The notes beneath the pieces are model-generated. The model had not been told where the DNA came from. It ran no database searches and was given only the letters and a program-made list of their open reading frames with translations. Of a DNA stretch of 64,000 bases, positions 1-8,443 are shown piece after piece; the stretch's first letter is position 1, and each line of letters begins with the position of its first letter. This DNA comes from Chitinophaga polysaccharea (GTDB taxonomy: Bacteria; Bacteroidota; Bacteroidia; Chitinophagales; Chitinophagaceae). The position numbers and the translations under genes were made by a program. The stretch spans positions 248,001 to 312,000 of the forward strand of contig NZ_VIWO01000008.1 in the NCBI RefSeq assembly GCF_007829335.1. Direction: 5' to 3'.

Positions 1-278
1 GGCATCACGGTCATATCCAGCCCATTGGAATACATGATATTATGATGGCCGCCCACCAGGTCGAAAGAACGATTGAGCTGCCGGTAGGCAAATGCGTAAT
101 CGCCTTTCAGCCCGAAGTGAAGCCGTACCACATCCCGGTCGTTACTGGCATCAAACCCGCCGGGTTTATCGAAATGGCTGATGGTATGGGTCAGCCTGAT
201 TTCATCACAAAGCCAGTCTGTAATGGTAGTGATACCATTGGGTGTGGTTAGCTGTCGTTGATTTTGCGGTGCCGTCAT
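1..278 (-). CDS. AraC-family regulator, N-terminal part (runs off left edge)
   Basis: Reading leftwards from an ATG at 278 the frame stays open to the window edge, giving 92 codons beginning MTAPQNQRQL. The peptide contains VRLHFGLKGDYAFAYRQLNR followed by SFDLVGGHHNIMYS. I recognise this as the sensor or cupin-like N-terminal domain common in Bacteroidota AraC-type regulators, whose C-terminal helix-turn-helix would lie outside the window. It is divergent from the aldo/keto reductase at 440, so it may regulate that gene, but this is inference from position only. The DNA-binding domain itself is not visible here. Confidence 0.7.
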   Translation of the reverse strand, partial: MTAPQNQRQLTTPNGITTITDWLCDEIRLTHTISHFDKPGGFDASNDRDVVRLHFGLKGDYAFAYRQLNRSFDLVGGHHNIMYSNGLDMTVM

Positions 279-394
279 AAGTGAGATAAAATTACGAATA
301 ATACCTACCTTTAAAAAAGGCCCGGGAGAGATATCTTCTTTGAAAACTACAAGTATTACTGTTGATTTTACAATTTCATCCTTCCATACTTGCC

Positions 395-402
395 TATTTT
401 TG
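395..402 (+). promoter_or_regulatory. Bacteroidota -7 promoter element for the aldo/keto reductase
   Basis: TATTTTTG matches the TAnnTTTG consensus of the primary sigma factor in Bacteroidota. It lies 38 bases before the ATG at 440. No clear TTTG -33 element is seen at the expected distance. Confidence 0.45.
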
Positions 403-439
403 CTATATCAGATCATTATTCATAAAGGAAAAATATCTT

Positions 440-1426
440 ATGAAGTACAGAACACTAGGAACTACAGATGTACAGTTGTCTGCCATTGGACTGGGCTGTA
501 TGGGTATGAGCCACGCCTACGGTGTACCCGATGATACAGAGTCGATTGCCACCCTGGAAAAAGCCATTGAAATTGGCATCAATTTCTGGGATACCGCCGA
601 TGTATATGGCGCAGGAAAAAATGAAGAGCTGATTGCAAAGGTCCTAAAACCCAACCGGGATAAAGTTTTCATTGCTACCAAGTTTGGATTTGGATACGAT
701 GCCAACACAGGTGTGAGTGGATTTAACGGTTCGCCCGCCTATATGAGAAAAGCCGTGGAAGCCAGTTTAAAGCGCCTGCAAACGGATGTTATCGATTTAT
801 ACTATGCCCATCGTATTGATCCGAATGTGCCCGTGGAAGAGATGGTAGGTGCTATGGCCGAGCTGGTAAAAGAAGGGAAGGTGCGTTACCTGGGACTATC
901 GGAGGCCTCTGCCAATACCCTGCGCAAAGCTTATGCGGTACATCCTATCAGCGCCTTACAAAGTGAATACTCCCTTCTCACCAGGGACGTGGAAAAAGAT
1001 ATACTCCCTACTTGTAAAGAGCTGGGAATAACCTTCGTTCCCTTCAGTCCTCTGGCCCGTGGCCTCGTAAGCGCCGACCTGGATGTGAGCAAACTGGCAG
1101 ATGATGATTTCAGGAAACTGCTACCCCGCTACCAGGAAGAATATGCAGAAAACAACCGTAAACTGGTAGCCGGATTTGCGGAGCTGGCCGCCGGTAAAAA
1201 CTGTACAGCAGCACAATTAGCCATTGCCTGGGTACTGGCACAGGGCGATAATATCATCCCTATTCCCGGCACCAAGCGAAGAAAATACCTGCTCGACAAT
1301 GCAGGAGCGGTAGATGTACAGTTAACGGCCGCCGACCTGGAAAACCTGGAAGCACTGCTCCGGAAATATCCTCATACCGGCGACCGGTATACCGAACAAA
1401 TGAATCGACTGGTCGATAAAAGTTAA
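440..1426 (+). CDS. Aldo/keto reductase
   Basis: A 328-residue NADPH-dependent aldo/keto reductase of the AKR13-like (YakC/perakine reductase) type, acting in the cytosol on an unknown carbonyl substrate. The catalytic tetrad is complete: Asp51, Tyr56 (in DTADVYG), Lys81 (ATKFG) and His124 (YYAHR). The C-terminal cofactor-binding stretch IPIPGTKRRKYL is present. The ATG at 440 is preferred over an upstream start at 362, because the peptide from 440 (MKYRTLGTTDVQLSAIGLG) begins like the family and AAAGGA precedes it. The stop codon overlaps the convergent sulfatase gene by four bases (TTAA shared). Confidence 0.93.
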   Translation: MKYRTLGTTDVQLSAIGLGCMGMSHAYGVPDDTESIATLEKAIEIGINFWDTADVYGAGKNEELIAKVLKPNRDKVFIATKFGFGYDANTGVSGFNGSPAYMRKAVEASLKRLQTDVIDLYYAHRIDPNVPVEEMVGAMAELVKEGKVRYLGLSEASANTLRKAYAVHPISALQSEYSLLTRDVEKDILPTCKELGITFVPFSPLARGLVSADLDVSKLADDDFRKLLPRYQEEYAENNRKLVAGFAELAAGKNCTAAQLAIAWVLAQGDNIIPIPGTKRRKYLLDNAGAVDVQLTAADLENLEALLRKYPHTGDRYTEQMNRLVDKS

Positions 1427-2865
1427 GGACGCCAGAAAGGATATAAGGCCGTTTCTACATGCGCCTCTTTCATAATAGCCGCCATTTTCGCCGTAATATC
1501 GGGGTGATGGGCGGCTATATTATTTGTTTCCGCCGGGTCTTTAGATAAGTCGTATAGCTCCACCGGACCATCGGGATGCTGTTGTGCCTTTTGGCGTACC
1601 GCCTTCCAGTTACCCTGGCGAACGGCCTGCCGCCCACCGTCTTCATGAAACTCCCAATAGAGATAATTATGTTGTTGCTGTCCCTTACCTCCTGTCAATG
1701 CAGGCAATAACGATACGCCGTCCGTGCCTGGCACAACAGGCGCCTTAGCCACCTGGGCCAGTGTAGGCATAATATCCCAGAAGGCTCCCTGGAAATTATT
1801 GGTGCTACCGGCTTTTATTTTACCCGGCCAGCGCGCAATAAAAGGTTCCCGGATACCTCCTTCATACAAATCGCGTTTGACACCTCTCAAACCGCCGGCA
1901 CTATTGAAGAAAGCAGGATCGGCGCCTCCTTCGGTATGTGGACCATTATCGCTGGTGAAAATAACGAGGGTGTTTCTATCCAGTCCCAATGCTTTTAATC
2001 GTTCCATTACCTGGCCTACGTAGTTATCCAGGCGGGTAACCATGGTAGCAAAGGTTGCATGCGGATATTGCTGGGAAGCATAGCCCGGTACGGTAGCTCC
2101 GGGGCCGTAATCGTTGCCTTTATAGGGCTTTTCAGCATATCTCCCCTTAAAATGCCGGAAAAGGCTGTCATCCGGCACTTGCAGTTCAGCGTGAGGTAAT
2201 GTATAGGTGAGATACAGGAAAAACGGCTGATGCTGGTGGTCTTCCAGGAAGCGAAGTGCCTGCGCTTGTATCAGGTCGGGGGCATAGGTTTTCATTTGCG
2301 CCAGCTGCCCGTTTTTTTCCAGTACTACTTTCTGGTCATTATCCCAGAGGTGGGTAGGAAAATAGCGGTGAGATTCCCGCTGGCAGTTGTAACCATAAAA
2401 CCGGTCTGTGCCATGTTTCAGCGGATCGCCGGAAGAACCCACCGGGCCTAGTCCCCATTTACCGAAAATACCGGTGGCATATCCTGCCTGCTTCAATACT
2501 TCCATTACCGTTACAACGGTATCGGCTATAGGCTGTTGCCCTTCGGGCTGTATTTCTTTATTTCCGCGGATGTAGGTGTGCCCGGTATGCAGGCCGGTAA
2601 TCAGCGAGGCGCGGGAAGGCGCACATACCGACGTGCCGGCATAAAATTGGGTGAACCGCATGCCCTGCTTTGCCAGCTGATCAATGTGAGGCGTACTGAA
2701 CTTTTGTTGTCCGTAGACACTCAAATCTCCATAGCCCATATCATCGGCCAGTATAAATACGATGTTAGGAGTAGCTGCCGGCTTTTGCTGCCCCAGCGCC
2801 GTAGAAGCGGTTAAAAGCGCCAGCCCTGCAGCCGGCGCCCATTTGCGGATAAATTTCATGTTCAT
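1423..2865 (-). CDS. Secreted sulfatase, arylsulfatase family
   Basis: A 480-residue S1-family sulfatase that would remove sulfate esters from a glycan or aryl substrate. An N-terminal signal peptide ends near ALGQQ, placing the protein in the periplasm or outside. The metal-binding start NIVFILADDMGYGD is present, and the sulfatase signature CAPSRASLITG has Cys81 as the residue converted to formylglycine. The C-terminal PVELYDLSKDPAETNN segment is typical. A GTG at 2874 would extend the protein by three residues; I chose the ATG at 2865. A formylglycine-generating enzyme is not visible in the window, so maturation must depend on one elsewhere. Confidence 0.92.
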   Translation of the reverse strand: MNMKFIRKWAPAAGLALLTASTALGQQKPAATPNIVFILADDMGYGDLSVYGQQKFSTPHIDQLAKQGMRFTQFYAGTSVCAPSRASLITGLHTGHTYIRGNKEIQPEGQQPIADTVVTVMEVLKQAGYATGIFGKWGLGPVGSSGDPLKHGTDRFYGYNCQRESHRYFPTHLWDNDQKVVLEKNGQLAQMKTYAPDLIQAQALRFLEDHQHQPFFLYLTYTLPHAELQVPDDSLFRHFKGRYAEKPYKGNDYGPGATVPGYASQQYPHATFATMVTRLDNYVGQVMERLKALGLDRNTLVIFTSDNGPHTEGGADPAFFNSAGGLRGVKRDLYEGGIREPFIARWPGKIKAGSTNNFQGAFWDIMPTLAQVAKAPVVPGTDGVSLLPALTGGKGQQQHNYLYWEFHEDGGRQAVRQGNWKAVRQKAQQHPDGPVELYDLSKDPAETNNIAAHHPDITAKMAAIMKEAHVETALYPFWRP

Positions 2866-2930
2866 AGTTCTCACTGCTTAGATGGCCATATTTACGCCAC
2901 CCTGTCAAAATACAAAGTATTCTTGTTCTT

Positions 2931-3095
2931 TCACAACAAGGACGCAGCGCAGGAACTGGCAGTGAGCTGTATAAATAATTCTTCCAGGCTTTGTTGGCCG
3001 GTATGCGGAACTCCTTCGTACAACAACCGGCCTTTCTGGATAATGGCCACCTGGGAAGCCATTTTCTCTACTTCTCCCTGGAGGGGCCGTAAAGT
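2931..3095 (-). pseudogene. Remnant of an ABC transporter ATP-binding protein (C-terminal tail)
   Basis: The stretch between the sulfatase and the Gfo/Idh gene reads, on the minus strand, GEVEKMASQVAIIQKGRLLY followed by EGVPHTGQQSLEELFIQLTA and a TGA stop at 2931. This is the familiar end of an ABC-2 type ATPase: the region after the H-loop, the GRLLxEG turn and the SLEELFxxLT ending. No Walker A, signature or Walker B motif remains upstream. The frame lies directly behind the TAA of the Gfo/Idh gene, and in the same frame, so that gene's end seems to have been joined to the dead ATPase by a deletion. It has no start of its own. Confidence 0.65.
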
Positions 3096-4460
3096 TTAGA
3101 GCGTAAATACTTTACCGCCTACCATTACTTCCTGGGTGGCTTCATCGAAAGTAGCTTTCATGCCGGTGCGATAGGCGGCATTGCCCATGATGAGGGCAAT
3201 AGAGTGCGAGTATGCTGCTTCAATGGGTGCATTGGGTTGCTTACGTTCACGTACACACGACATCCAGTTGCGTACATGTGCATTGGTGAGCGAATCGCCG
3301 CCGGTGTTGGCGCTGGTAGTGGCAGCATCTTCGTTGCTCAGCGTAACGTTGGGCAGCAGGTTGGCATGCAGGCCCATTTCCTGGGCTTCTTTTTCCGTGA
3401 GTCCGCCGGTTGGGCTGATCTTATTGGTAGACATATCAATAGTGCCACCGTTGGAATAATAAATCTCCTTCGTACCACCGGCAGAGTTGTGGAAACGGCT
3501 GCTGTACATTACCTGGAATCCGTTGTTGGGATCATTTTCCGGGCCATAGTCAAAAACCGCGGTGAGGGTGTCGGCATTCTTGCGTCCGTCTTTCCACATG
3601 TAGATGCCACCGTTGGCGACTGCACTGCGGGGGTGTTTCAGGCCGCTGAACCAGTGAACGGTGTCGATCTGATGTGTCATCCACTGGCCGAAGATACCGG
3701 AAGAATAGGGCCAGAAGAGGCGGAATTCCAGGTATTTCCGGGGATCCCAGGTATCATGCGGGCGTCCTGCCAGGAAGCGTTTCCAGTCGGTATCCGATTC
3801 GCGGATCGACTTCACCAGTTCCGGGCGGCGCCAGCGGCCGGGCTGATTTACGTTCCAGGTCATTTCCACCATGGTGATGGGCCCGAACTTGCCTTGCTGG
3901 ATAAAGTCGGCAGCGGCATGATAGCTGGGACCACTGCGACGCTGGGTGCCCACCTGCATAATGCGACCGGATGCTTTCACCGCTTTCAGCGCGTTACGTG
4001 CTTCTTCCATGGTTTCAGCAAATGGCTTCTCGCTATATACATCACATTTATTCTTTACTGCTTCAATGGTATGGTAGGCATGCTGAAAATCGGCCGAGGC
4101 AATGAATACGGCATCGAGATCTTTGACATTGTATAATTCATCGTTATTCACACAGGCTTGTACACTATGCCCTGTTTTATGCTCCAGGAAAGCTTTTCCT
4201 TCTTCCCGGCGGCGGTTCCAGATATCAGATACCGCCATGAGGTCGAAGTTGAGTTCTTTGTTGTTATTAAAAAAAGAGGGCAGCAGCGCCTGCCGGGCCC
4301 TGTCAGAAAATCCGACCAGGCCTACATTAACACGATCGTTGGCGCCCATAATGCGGGCGTAGCTGCTGGCAGGCATGCCCATAGCGCTGAGGGTAATACC
4401 GGCGCCGGCCAGTAAGGATTGTTGCAGGAATTCCCGTCTTGTTTTTTTTGATGCAGACAT
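3096..4460 (-). CDS. Gfo/Idh/MocA-family oxidoreductase, exported
   Basis: A 454-residue NAD(P)-dependent oxidoreductase of the Gfo/Idh/MocA family, which usually acts on sugars or inositols. The N-terminus has a Tat-type export signal (TRREFLQQ, then a hydrophobic stretch ending near PASSYA), so it probably folds in the cytosol and is exported. The Rossmann start VNVGLVGFSDRARQA is somewhat atypical. The family motif EKP (in YSEKPFAET) is present. Its start lies 19 bases after the sugar-isomerase-like gene, and the two look like one operon. The gene ends at the fossil of an ABC ATPase. Confidence 0.88.
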   Translation of the reverse strand: MSASKKTRREFLQQSLLAGAGITLSAMGMPASSYARIMGANDRVNVGLVGFSDRARQALLPSFFNNNKELNFDLMAVSDIWNRRREEGKAFLEHKTGHSVQACVNNDELYNVKDLDAVFIASADFQHAYHTIEAVKNKCDVYSEKPFAETMEEARNALKAVKASGRIMQVGTQRRSGPSYHAAADFIQQGKFGPITMVEMTWNVNQPGRWRRPELVKSIRESDTDWKRFLAGRPHDTWDPRKYLEFRLFWPYSSGIFGQWMTHQIDTVHWFSGLKHPRSAVANGGIYMWKDGRKNADTLTAVFDYGPENDPNNGFQVMYSSRFHNSAGGTKEIYYSNGGTIDMSTNKISPTGGLTEKEAQEMGLHANLLPNVTLSNEDAATTSANTGGDSLTNAHVRNWMSCVRERKQPNAPIEAAYSHSIALIMGNAAYRTGMKATFDEATQEVMVGGKVFTL

Positions 4461-4479
4461 ATGAGATAGATTTCAGTTT

Positions 4480-5340
4480 TTATTGAGTGGTCCAGGCTTC
4501 GGTGAGTTGCTGATGTAAATATTCGTAGGCAGGCTTGTACTGCCTGGCGGGGTCCTCCCAGCGGCATTCCATCATGATATGCCCGTTGAAACCAATCTTA
4601 TGCAGGGCGGCCAGGTAAGGACGGAAATCGTCGCCTGCCAGTCCCGGCGGGGTTCTCTTTTCCCGCTCTGCAATATGGCAATGCACCAGTATCCCCTTTG
4701 CTTTTTCGATGCTCTCCGGCGATTCATGCTCCCGCAGCATATGATAAATGTCTGCCGTGAGCCGGAAGTTAGGGTGAGCGATGGCGCGTACAATATCGTT
4801 GCCCTCTGCCAGGGTGTTGACAAAATTAGTTTCGGAAGTATTCAGGTTTTCCATGGCAATTACCACGTCATATTTTGCGGCTATGATGGCCATTTTTCGA
4901 CCCAGTACTACAAACTGTTGCACTACCTTTTTGCGGTCGGCGCCATCGGGTATTTTGCGGGCTTCGCCACTTCCCAATACGATAAGTTTTATCCCTGCTA
5001 TTTTTGCGCGGCGCATAACGGCGTCTACATATCCCAATACCCTGCGCTCATCTACTGAGTCGCCGGTAAGCCGGATATTCCCCGGGATGAATACATTGCA
5101 GCTTTCAATCTTACAGCGGCTACGGCGGATAGCTTGCAGTTGTTCGTTGAACTGGCCCTCGCTCAGGGCGGGAGCAAGTATCTTGCGGACGGCTTCTTCC
5201 AGGAAGGTAAAACCGTTGGCAGATGCCAGGCTGTCGTTGGTATAAGACGAGCAGATGCCGATGGCCGGAAGCGTTTGTGCATTCGATTGCAAAAGCGGGC
5301 TTAAAAACAGGGAAAAAAGCAGTAGCAGCCTTATTTTCAT
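4480..5340 (-). CDS. Secreted sugar phosphate isomerase/epimerase-like TIM-barrel protein
   Basis: A 286-residue protein of the xylose isomerase-like TIM barrel (AP_endonuc_2) superfamily. A signal peptide (MKIRLLLLFSLFLSPLLQSNA) indicates export. Likely metal ligands are visible in order: the Glu of IAMENLNTSE, the His of LVHCHIAERE and the Glu of MMECRWED. Exported members commonly lie beside Gfo/Idh dehydrogenases in Bacteroidota carbohydrate loci, as here, where the dehydrogenase follows 19 bases downstream. The substrate is unknown; sugar epimerisation or isomerisation is inferred from the fold. Confidence 0.85.
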   Translation of the reverse strand: MKIRLLLLFSLFLSPLLQSNAQTLPAIGICSSYTNDSLASANGFTFLEEAVRKILAPALSEGQFNEQLQAIRRSRCKIESCNVFIPGNIRLTGDSVDERRVLGYVDAVMRRAKIAGIKLIVLGSGEARKIPDGADRKKVVQQFVVLGRKMAIIAAKYDVVIAMENLNTSETNFVNTLAEGNDIVRAIAHPNFRLTADIYHMLREHESPESIEKAKGILVHCHIAEREKRTPPGLAGDDFRPYLAALHKIGFNGHIMMECRWEDPARQYKPAYEYLHQQLTEAWTTQ

Positions 5341-5591
5341 AACGATGGATGGATTTAATGTGGAAATCGGAATGCTTTAAGATAATATCTAATTCCGGAA
5401 AAACAAAATAAAAGGGGGGAGTGGATTAAACTCAAATATTTTAGAAATTCTTCCGAAGGAAATAATTTCCATAATCATCCGGCATGGAGGCAATGGTGGA
5501 GTATCATAATACCGCCGATACTGTTTAACCGAAGCCTCATCAGAAGCTCTAACCTCTTCCGACCGCCCTCAAAACAAATTAAATTATCAAC

Positions 5592-5599
5592 TATATTTG
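5592..5599 (+). promoter_or_regulatory. -7 promoter element for the GrpE-like/Hsp70 operon
   Basis: TATATTTG is an exact TAnnTTTG match, 21 bases before the ATG at 5621. Transcription would begin close to 5604. The 5341-5620 interval is otherwise free of recognisable genes and separates two divergent operons. Confidence 0.5.
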
Positions 5600-5620
5600 C
5601 CTGCACTATCAACCCTGCGT

Positions 5621-5950
5621 ATGGACCCACTATTCACCTTTCACATCAGGATCATTAACCAGGTATTTGAGCTGGATAAAAAAACAGCTGCCAAACCAGA
5701 GCTGGCATCCCTGCAACGTAATATCGACCGCATTAAGCAGCACTTTGAAGAAGCAGGCTACACTATCCTGAACCCACTGGGTGAGCCCTATCGCGAAACC
5801 AGGGTAGATTATGAAGCCAGTATTACGGGCGACCTGTCGGACAACATGGAAATCGTTAACGTCATTAAACCGGTGGTTTACTATACCGCCGATGGTCATA
5901 AATCCATTTTACAAAAAGGGGTGGTAATGCCGCAGCAAAATAAACGATGA
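5621..5950 (+). CDS. Small GrpE-like protein, putative nucleotide exchange factor for the adjacent Hsp70
   Basis: A 109-residue cytosolic protein. The first half is a helix (VFELDKKTAAKPELASLQRN, then IDRIKQHFEEAG). The second half matches the small beta head of GrpE in pattern and length: GYTILNPLGEPYRETRVDYE, then a polar loop, EIVNVIKPVVYY, a DGHK turn and SILQKGVVMP. GrpE heads end the same way with a GY/G..IR.A.V.V pattern. The long GrpE coiled coil is very short here. The stop overlaps the Hsp70 start (ATGA at 5947), indicating translational coupling. The ATG at 5621 is preferred over a TTG at 5597, which lies in the -7 promoter element. The GrpE assignment is inference. Confidence 0.65.
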   Translation: MDPLFTFHIRIINQVFELDKKTAAKPELASLQRNIDRIKQHFEEAGYTILNPLGEPYRETRVDYEASITGDLSDNMEIVNVIKPVVYYTADGHKSILQKGVVMPQQNKR

Positions 5951-8442
5951 ACAATCAAATTAATTTCGGCATAGACCTGGGAACCACCAACTCGCTGATC
6001 GGAAAATTTCAGCAGGGAGCGGTAGAGATCTTCAAAAATCCCTTCGGACAAAAGGAAACATTACCCAGCGTGGTAGCCTTCCGGAAAGATCGCATCATTG
6101 TAGGTGATAAGGCCCGGGAACTCATTGAAAAAGATCCTGAAAATGTATTCTCTTCCTTCAAACGGAAAATGGGTACTTCTGAATCTTTCTTTGTACCCAA
6201 TACAGGCGATTTTAAAACACCGGTGGAACTATCCGCCATTGTACTGCGCGAACTCAAGAACTTTATTTATACCGGCGAAAAACCGGAAGCGGTAGTCATC
6301 ACCATCCCCGCTTCCTTCGATACTATCCAGTCCAACGCTACCAAGAAAGCCGGCAACGACGCCGGTTTTAGTGAGGTACTGTTGCTACAGGAACCTATTG
6401 CCGCCAGCCTGGCATTTGCCAATAAGCAAGCCAACGCCAGCAGCCTGCAGGGACAATGGCTGGTATACGACCTCGGTGGTGGTACCTTTGATGTAGCCCT
6501 CGTAAAAATTGTAGATGGAGAAATGAGGGTCATAGACCATGAGGGAGATAACTACCTGGGCGGCGTGGATTTCGACATCGCAGTGATCGAACAACTGGTA
6601 GTACCACAACTCCAGCAACAATACGCTTTACCCGACCTGCTCACCGCGCTGCGCAGCGCCCGCGGAAAATATAACACCCTGTATCACATTCTCCTGAAAA
6701 AGGCAGAAGAAGTAAAAATACAATTGACCAACAGCCCCTCGGCAGAAATGGAATTCTCCTTCGACACCGGCAACGGCGAGGAAGAAGTCTATCTTACCGT
6801 TACCCGCGAACAGTTTGAACGGGTCATCTACAACCAGGTACAGTACTCTATCGACCTGGTTCGCAAAATACTGGAACGCAACCAGCTCAGCGCTGCCAAC
6901 CTGGAAGAAGTAGTGATGATCGGAGGCAGTACCTATATTCCACTGGTAAAGCAACAGGTAGCTGCCCAACTGGGCATACCTGTTAATTGCAGTGTGGACC
7001 CTACTACGGCCGTTGCAACAGGTGCGGCATGGTATGCAGGCACCCGTACTATATCGGCCTCAAAATCGCCTGAAAAGAAGCCTGTTGCGGAAGGTACACC
7101 CGACATACATTTCCGCACTGCCTACCAAAAAAATACCGCCGACCAGGAAGAATACTTTACAGCAGTAGTAACCGGCCCGGTGGGCGGGCTGAGCTACCGC
7201 ATTGTGCGCACCGATGGTGGCTACGACAGCGGCATCAAAGCACTACAGGAACGTATTTCCGAAATGCTGCTCCTGGCGCCTAACAGCAACAACATTTTCA
7301 ACATCCTGGTATTTGATGCCCAACACAACGAAATATCACTCTCTACTCCCATTATTGAAATCACACAGGGGAAGTTCAATATACACGGACAACCACTGCC
7401 CAACGATATCTGTATAGAAATAGATGACCCGGAAAACAATACCACTAAACTGGAACTCATCTTCGAAAAAAATGCGATCCTCCCCCTGCGGAAAACCATT
7501 GTAAAAGAAATAACGAAAACCATTCTCCGCACCGGCGAAGACAGCCTGTTGATCAATGTGCTGGAAGGCAGTCGCTATGCCATCCCAGGCAGCTGCGTAC
7601 CACTGGGCATGATTGAAATAAAAAACACGGATCTCATCACCGACCTCGTAAAGGGCTCCGATGTAGAGATCACCCTGCAAATCAGCGAAAGCAGGGACCT
7701 GTCTGTGAAGGCGGTACTGCTCATGAATGAGCAGGAGTTTTCAGAAGTCTTTAATCCGCTGGTAAGGAAAATCAATACGGGCAAGCTACTCAACGATATC
7801 CGCCAACTGAGGCAGCAAGCCGCCGTCAAACTAAAATCATTCAACGCCAGCGAACAATATGAGCTGGCAGCCACCATCCAGAACATTCAACAGGAACTGG
7901 ATTATATCAGTCACCGCCTGGAAATACTCAGCGCGGATGATATCACCGACGAAAAATATCAGCTGGAAGAAAAGAAACGTAAGCTGTCGCAACAGCTGGA
8001 TAGCACCGGGAAAGAGCAACAGATACTGGACATTACTTCCCGTTATTTCCAGCAAAAAGAAAACTGCCAGCACTACATCCAGGAAGAAAATGACAGCAAC
8101 CGCCAGCAACGCTTTGAAAAAATAATCGCCGATGAAAGCAGTTTCCTGTCCTCCCGCAGCTACTATACCATCAAAGCTAAAATAGATGAACTGAATGAAC
8201 TCAGCTGGGAAATCAGGCGGCATAAGCCCGAAACCTGGATCAGCGCCTATTACTATTACGCCAATATAGACACCAACTCCTTTACAGACCCGCAAACAGC
8301 GGCCCGTTTTAAAGAGATCGGTGAAAAAGCGCTGGAAAGGAAAAATTATGATGAACTGAAAGTAGCCGTCAATCAACTGTACAACCTGATGCCCGACACC
8401 CGCAAAGCCGATGATCAGCTGAAAGGCACCGGCATCAGTTAA
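5947..8442 (+). CDS. Divergent Hsp70 (DnaK-like) chaperone with an inserted domain
   Basis: An 831-residue Hsp70-family ATPase. The nucleotide-binding domain (about 1-368) has all three signatures: IDLGTTNS (9-16), YDLGGGTFDV (174-183) and VMIGGSTYIPLV (323-334). The usual short hydrophobic linker is absent; instead about 100 residues (roughly 372-478, including FTAVVTGPVGGLSYRIVRTD) intervene. A recognisable substrate-binding beta domain follows (about 480-592: LPLRKTIVKE, INVLEGSR, LGMIEI). The rest (about 600-831) is helical and coiled-coil-like, longer than the DnaK lid. It lacks the EEVD-like or acidic DnaK tail. It is coupled to a GrpE-like gene and faces two membrane-protein paralogues. 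No J-domain protein is visible nearby. Confidence 0.88.
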   Translation: MNNQINFGIDLGTTNSLIGKFQQGAVEIFKNPFGQKETLPSVVAFRKDRIIVGDKARELIEKDPENVFSSFKRKMGTSESFFVPNTGDFKTPVELSAIVLRELKNFIYTGEKPEAVVITIPASFDTIQSNATKKAGNDAGFSEVLLLQEPIAASLAFANKQANASSLQGQWLVYDLGGGTFDVALVKIVDGEMRVIDHEGDNYLGGVDFDIAVIEQLVVPQLQQQYALPDLLTALRSARGKYNTLYHILLKKAEEVKIQLTNSPSAEMEFSFDTGNGEEEVYLTVTREQFERVIYNQVQYSIDLVRKILERNQLSAANLEEVVMIGGSTYIPLVKQQVAAQLGIPVNCSVDPTTAVATGAAWYAGTRTISASKSPEKKPVAEGTPDIHFRTAYQKNTADQEEYFTAVVTGPVGGLSYRIVRTDGGYDSGIKALQERISEMLLLAPNSNNIFNILVFDAQHNEISLSTPIIEITQGKFNIHGQPLPNDICIEIDDPENNTTKLELIFEKNAILPLRKTIVKEITKTILRTGEDSLLINVLEGSRYAIPGSCVPLGMIEIKNTDLITDLVKGSDVEITLQISESRDLSVKAVLLMNEQEFSEVFNPLVRKINTGKLLNDIRQLRQQAAVKLKSFNASEQYELAATIQNIQQELDYISHRLEILSADDITDEKYQLEEKKRKLSQQLDSTGKEQQILDITSRYFQQKENCQHYIQEENDSNRQQRFEKIIADESSFLSSRSYYTIKAKIDELNELSWEIRRHKPETWISAYYYYANIDTNSFTDPQTAARFKEIGEKALERKNYDELKVAVNQLYNLMPDTRKADDQLKGTGIS

Positions 8443-8443
8443 C

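Noticed and set aside
362..439. N-terminal extension of the aldo/keto reductase by 26 residues
   Set aside because: The extension overlaps the -7 promoter element, has no family similarity, and a better ribosome site precedes the ATG at 440.
3204..4136. Long plus-strand open frame of 310 codons
   Set aside because: It is antisense to the well-supported Gfo/Idh gene and its translation resembles no protein family.
5341..5591. Hidden gene in the longest intergenic gap
   Set aside because: All frames are short and AT-rich near both ends; only the promoter element for the Hsp70 operon could be supported.
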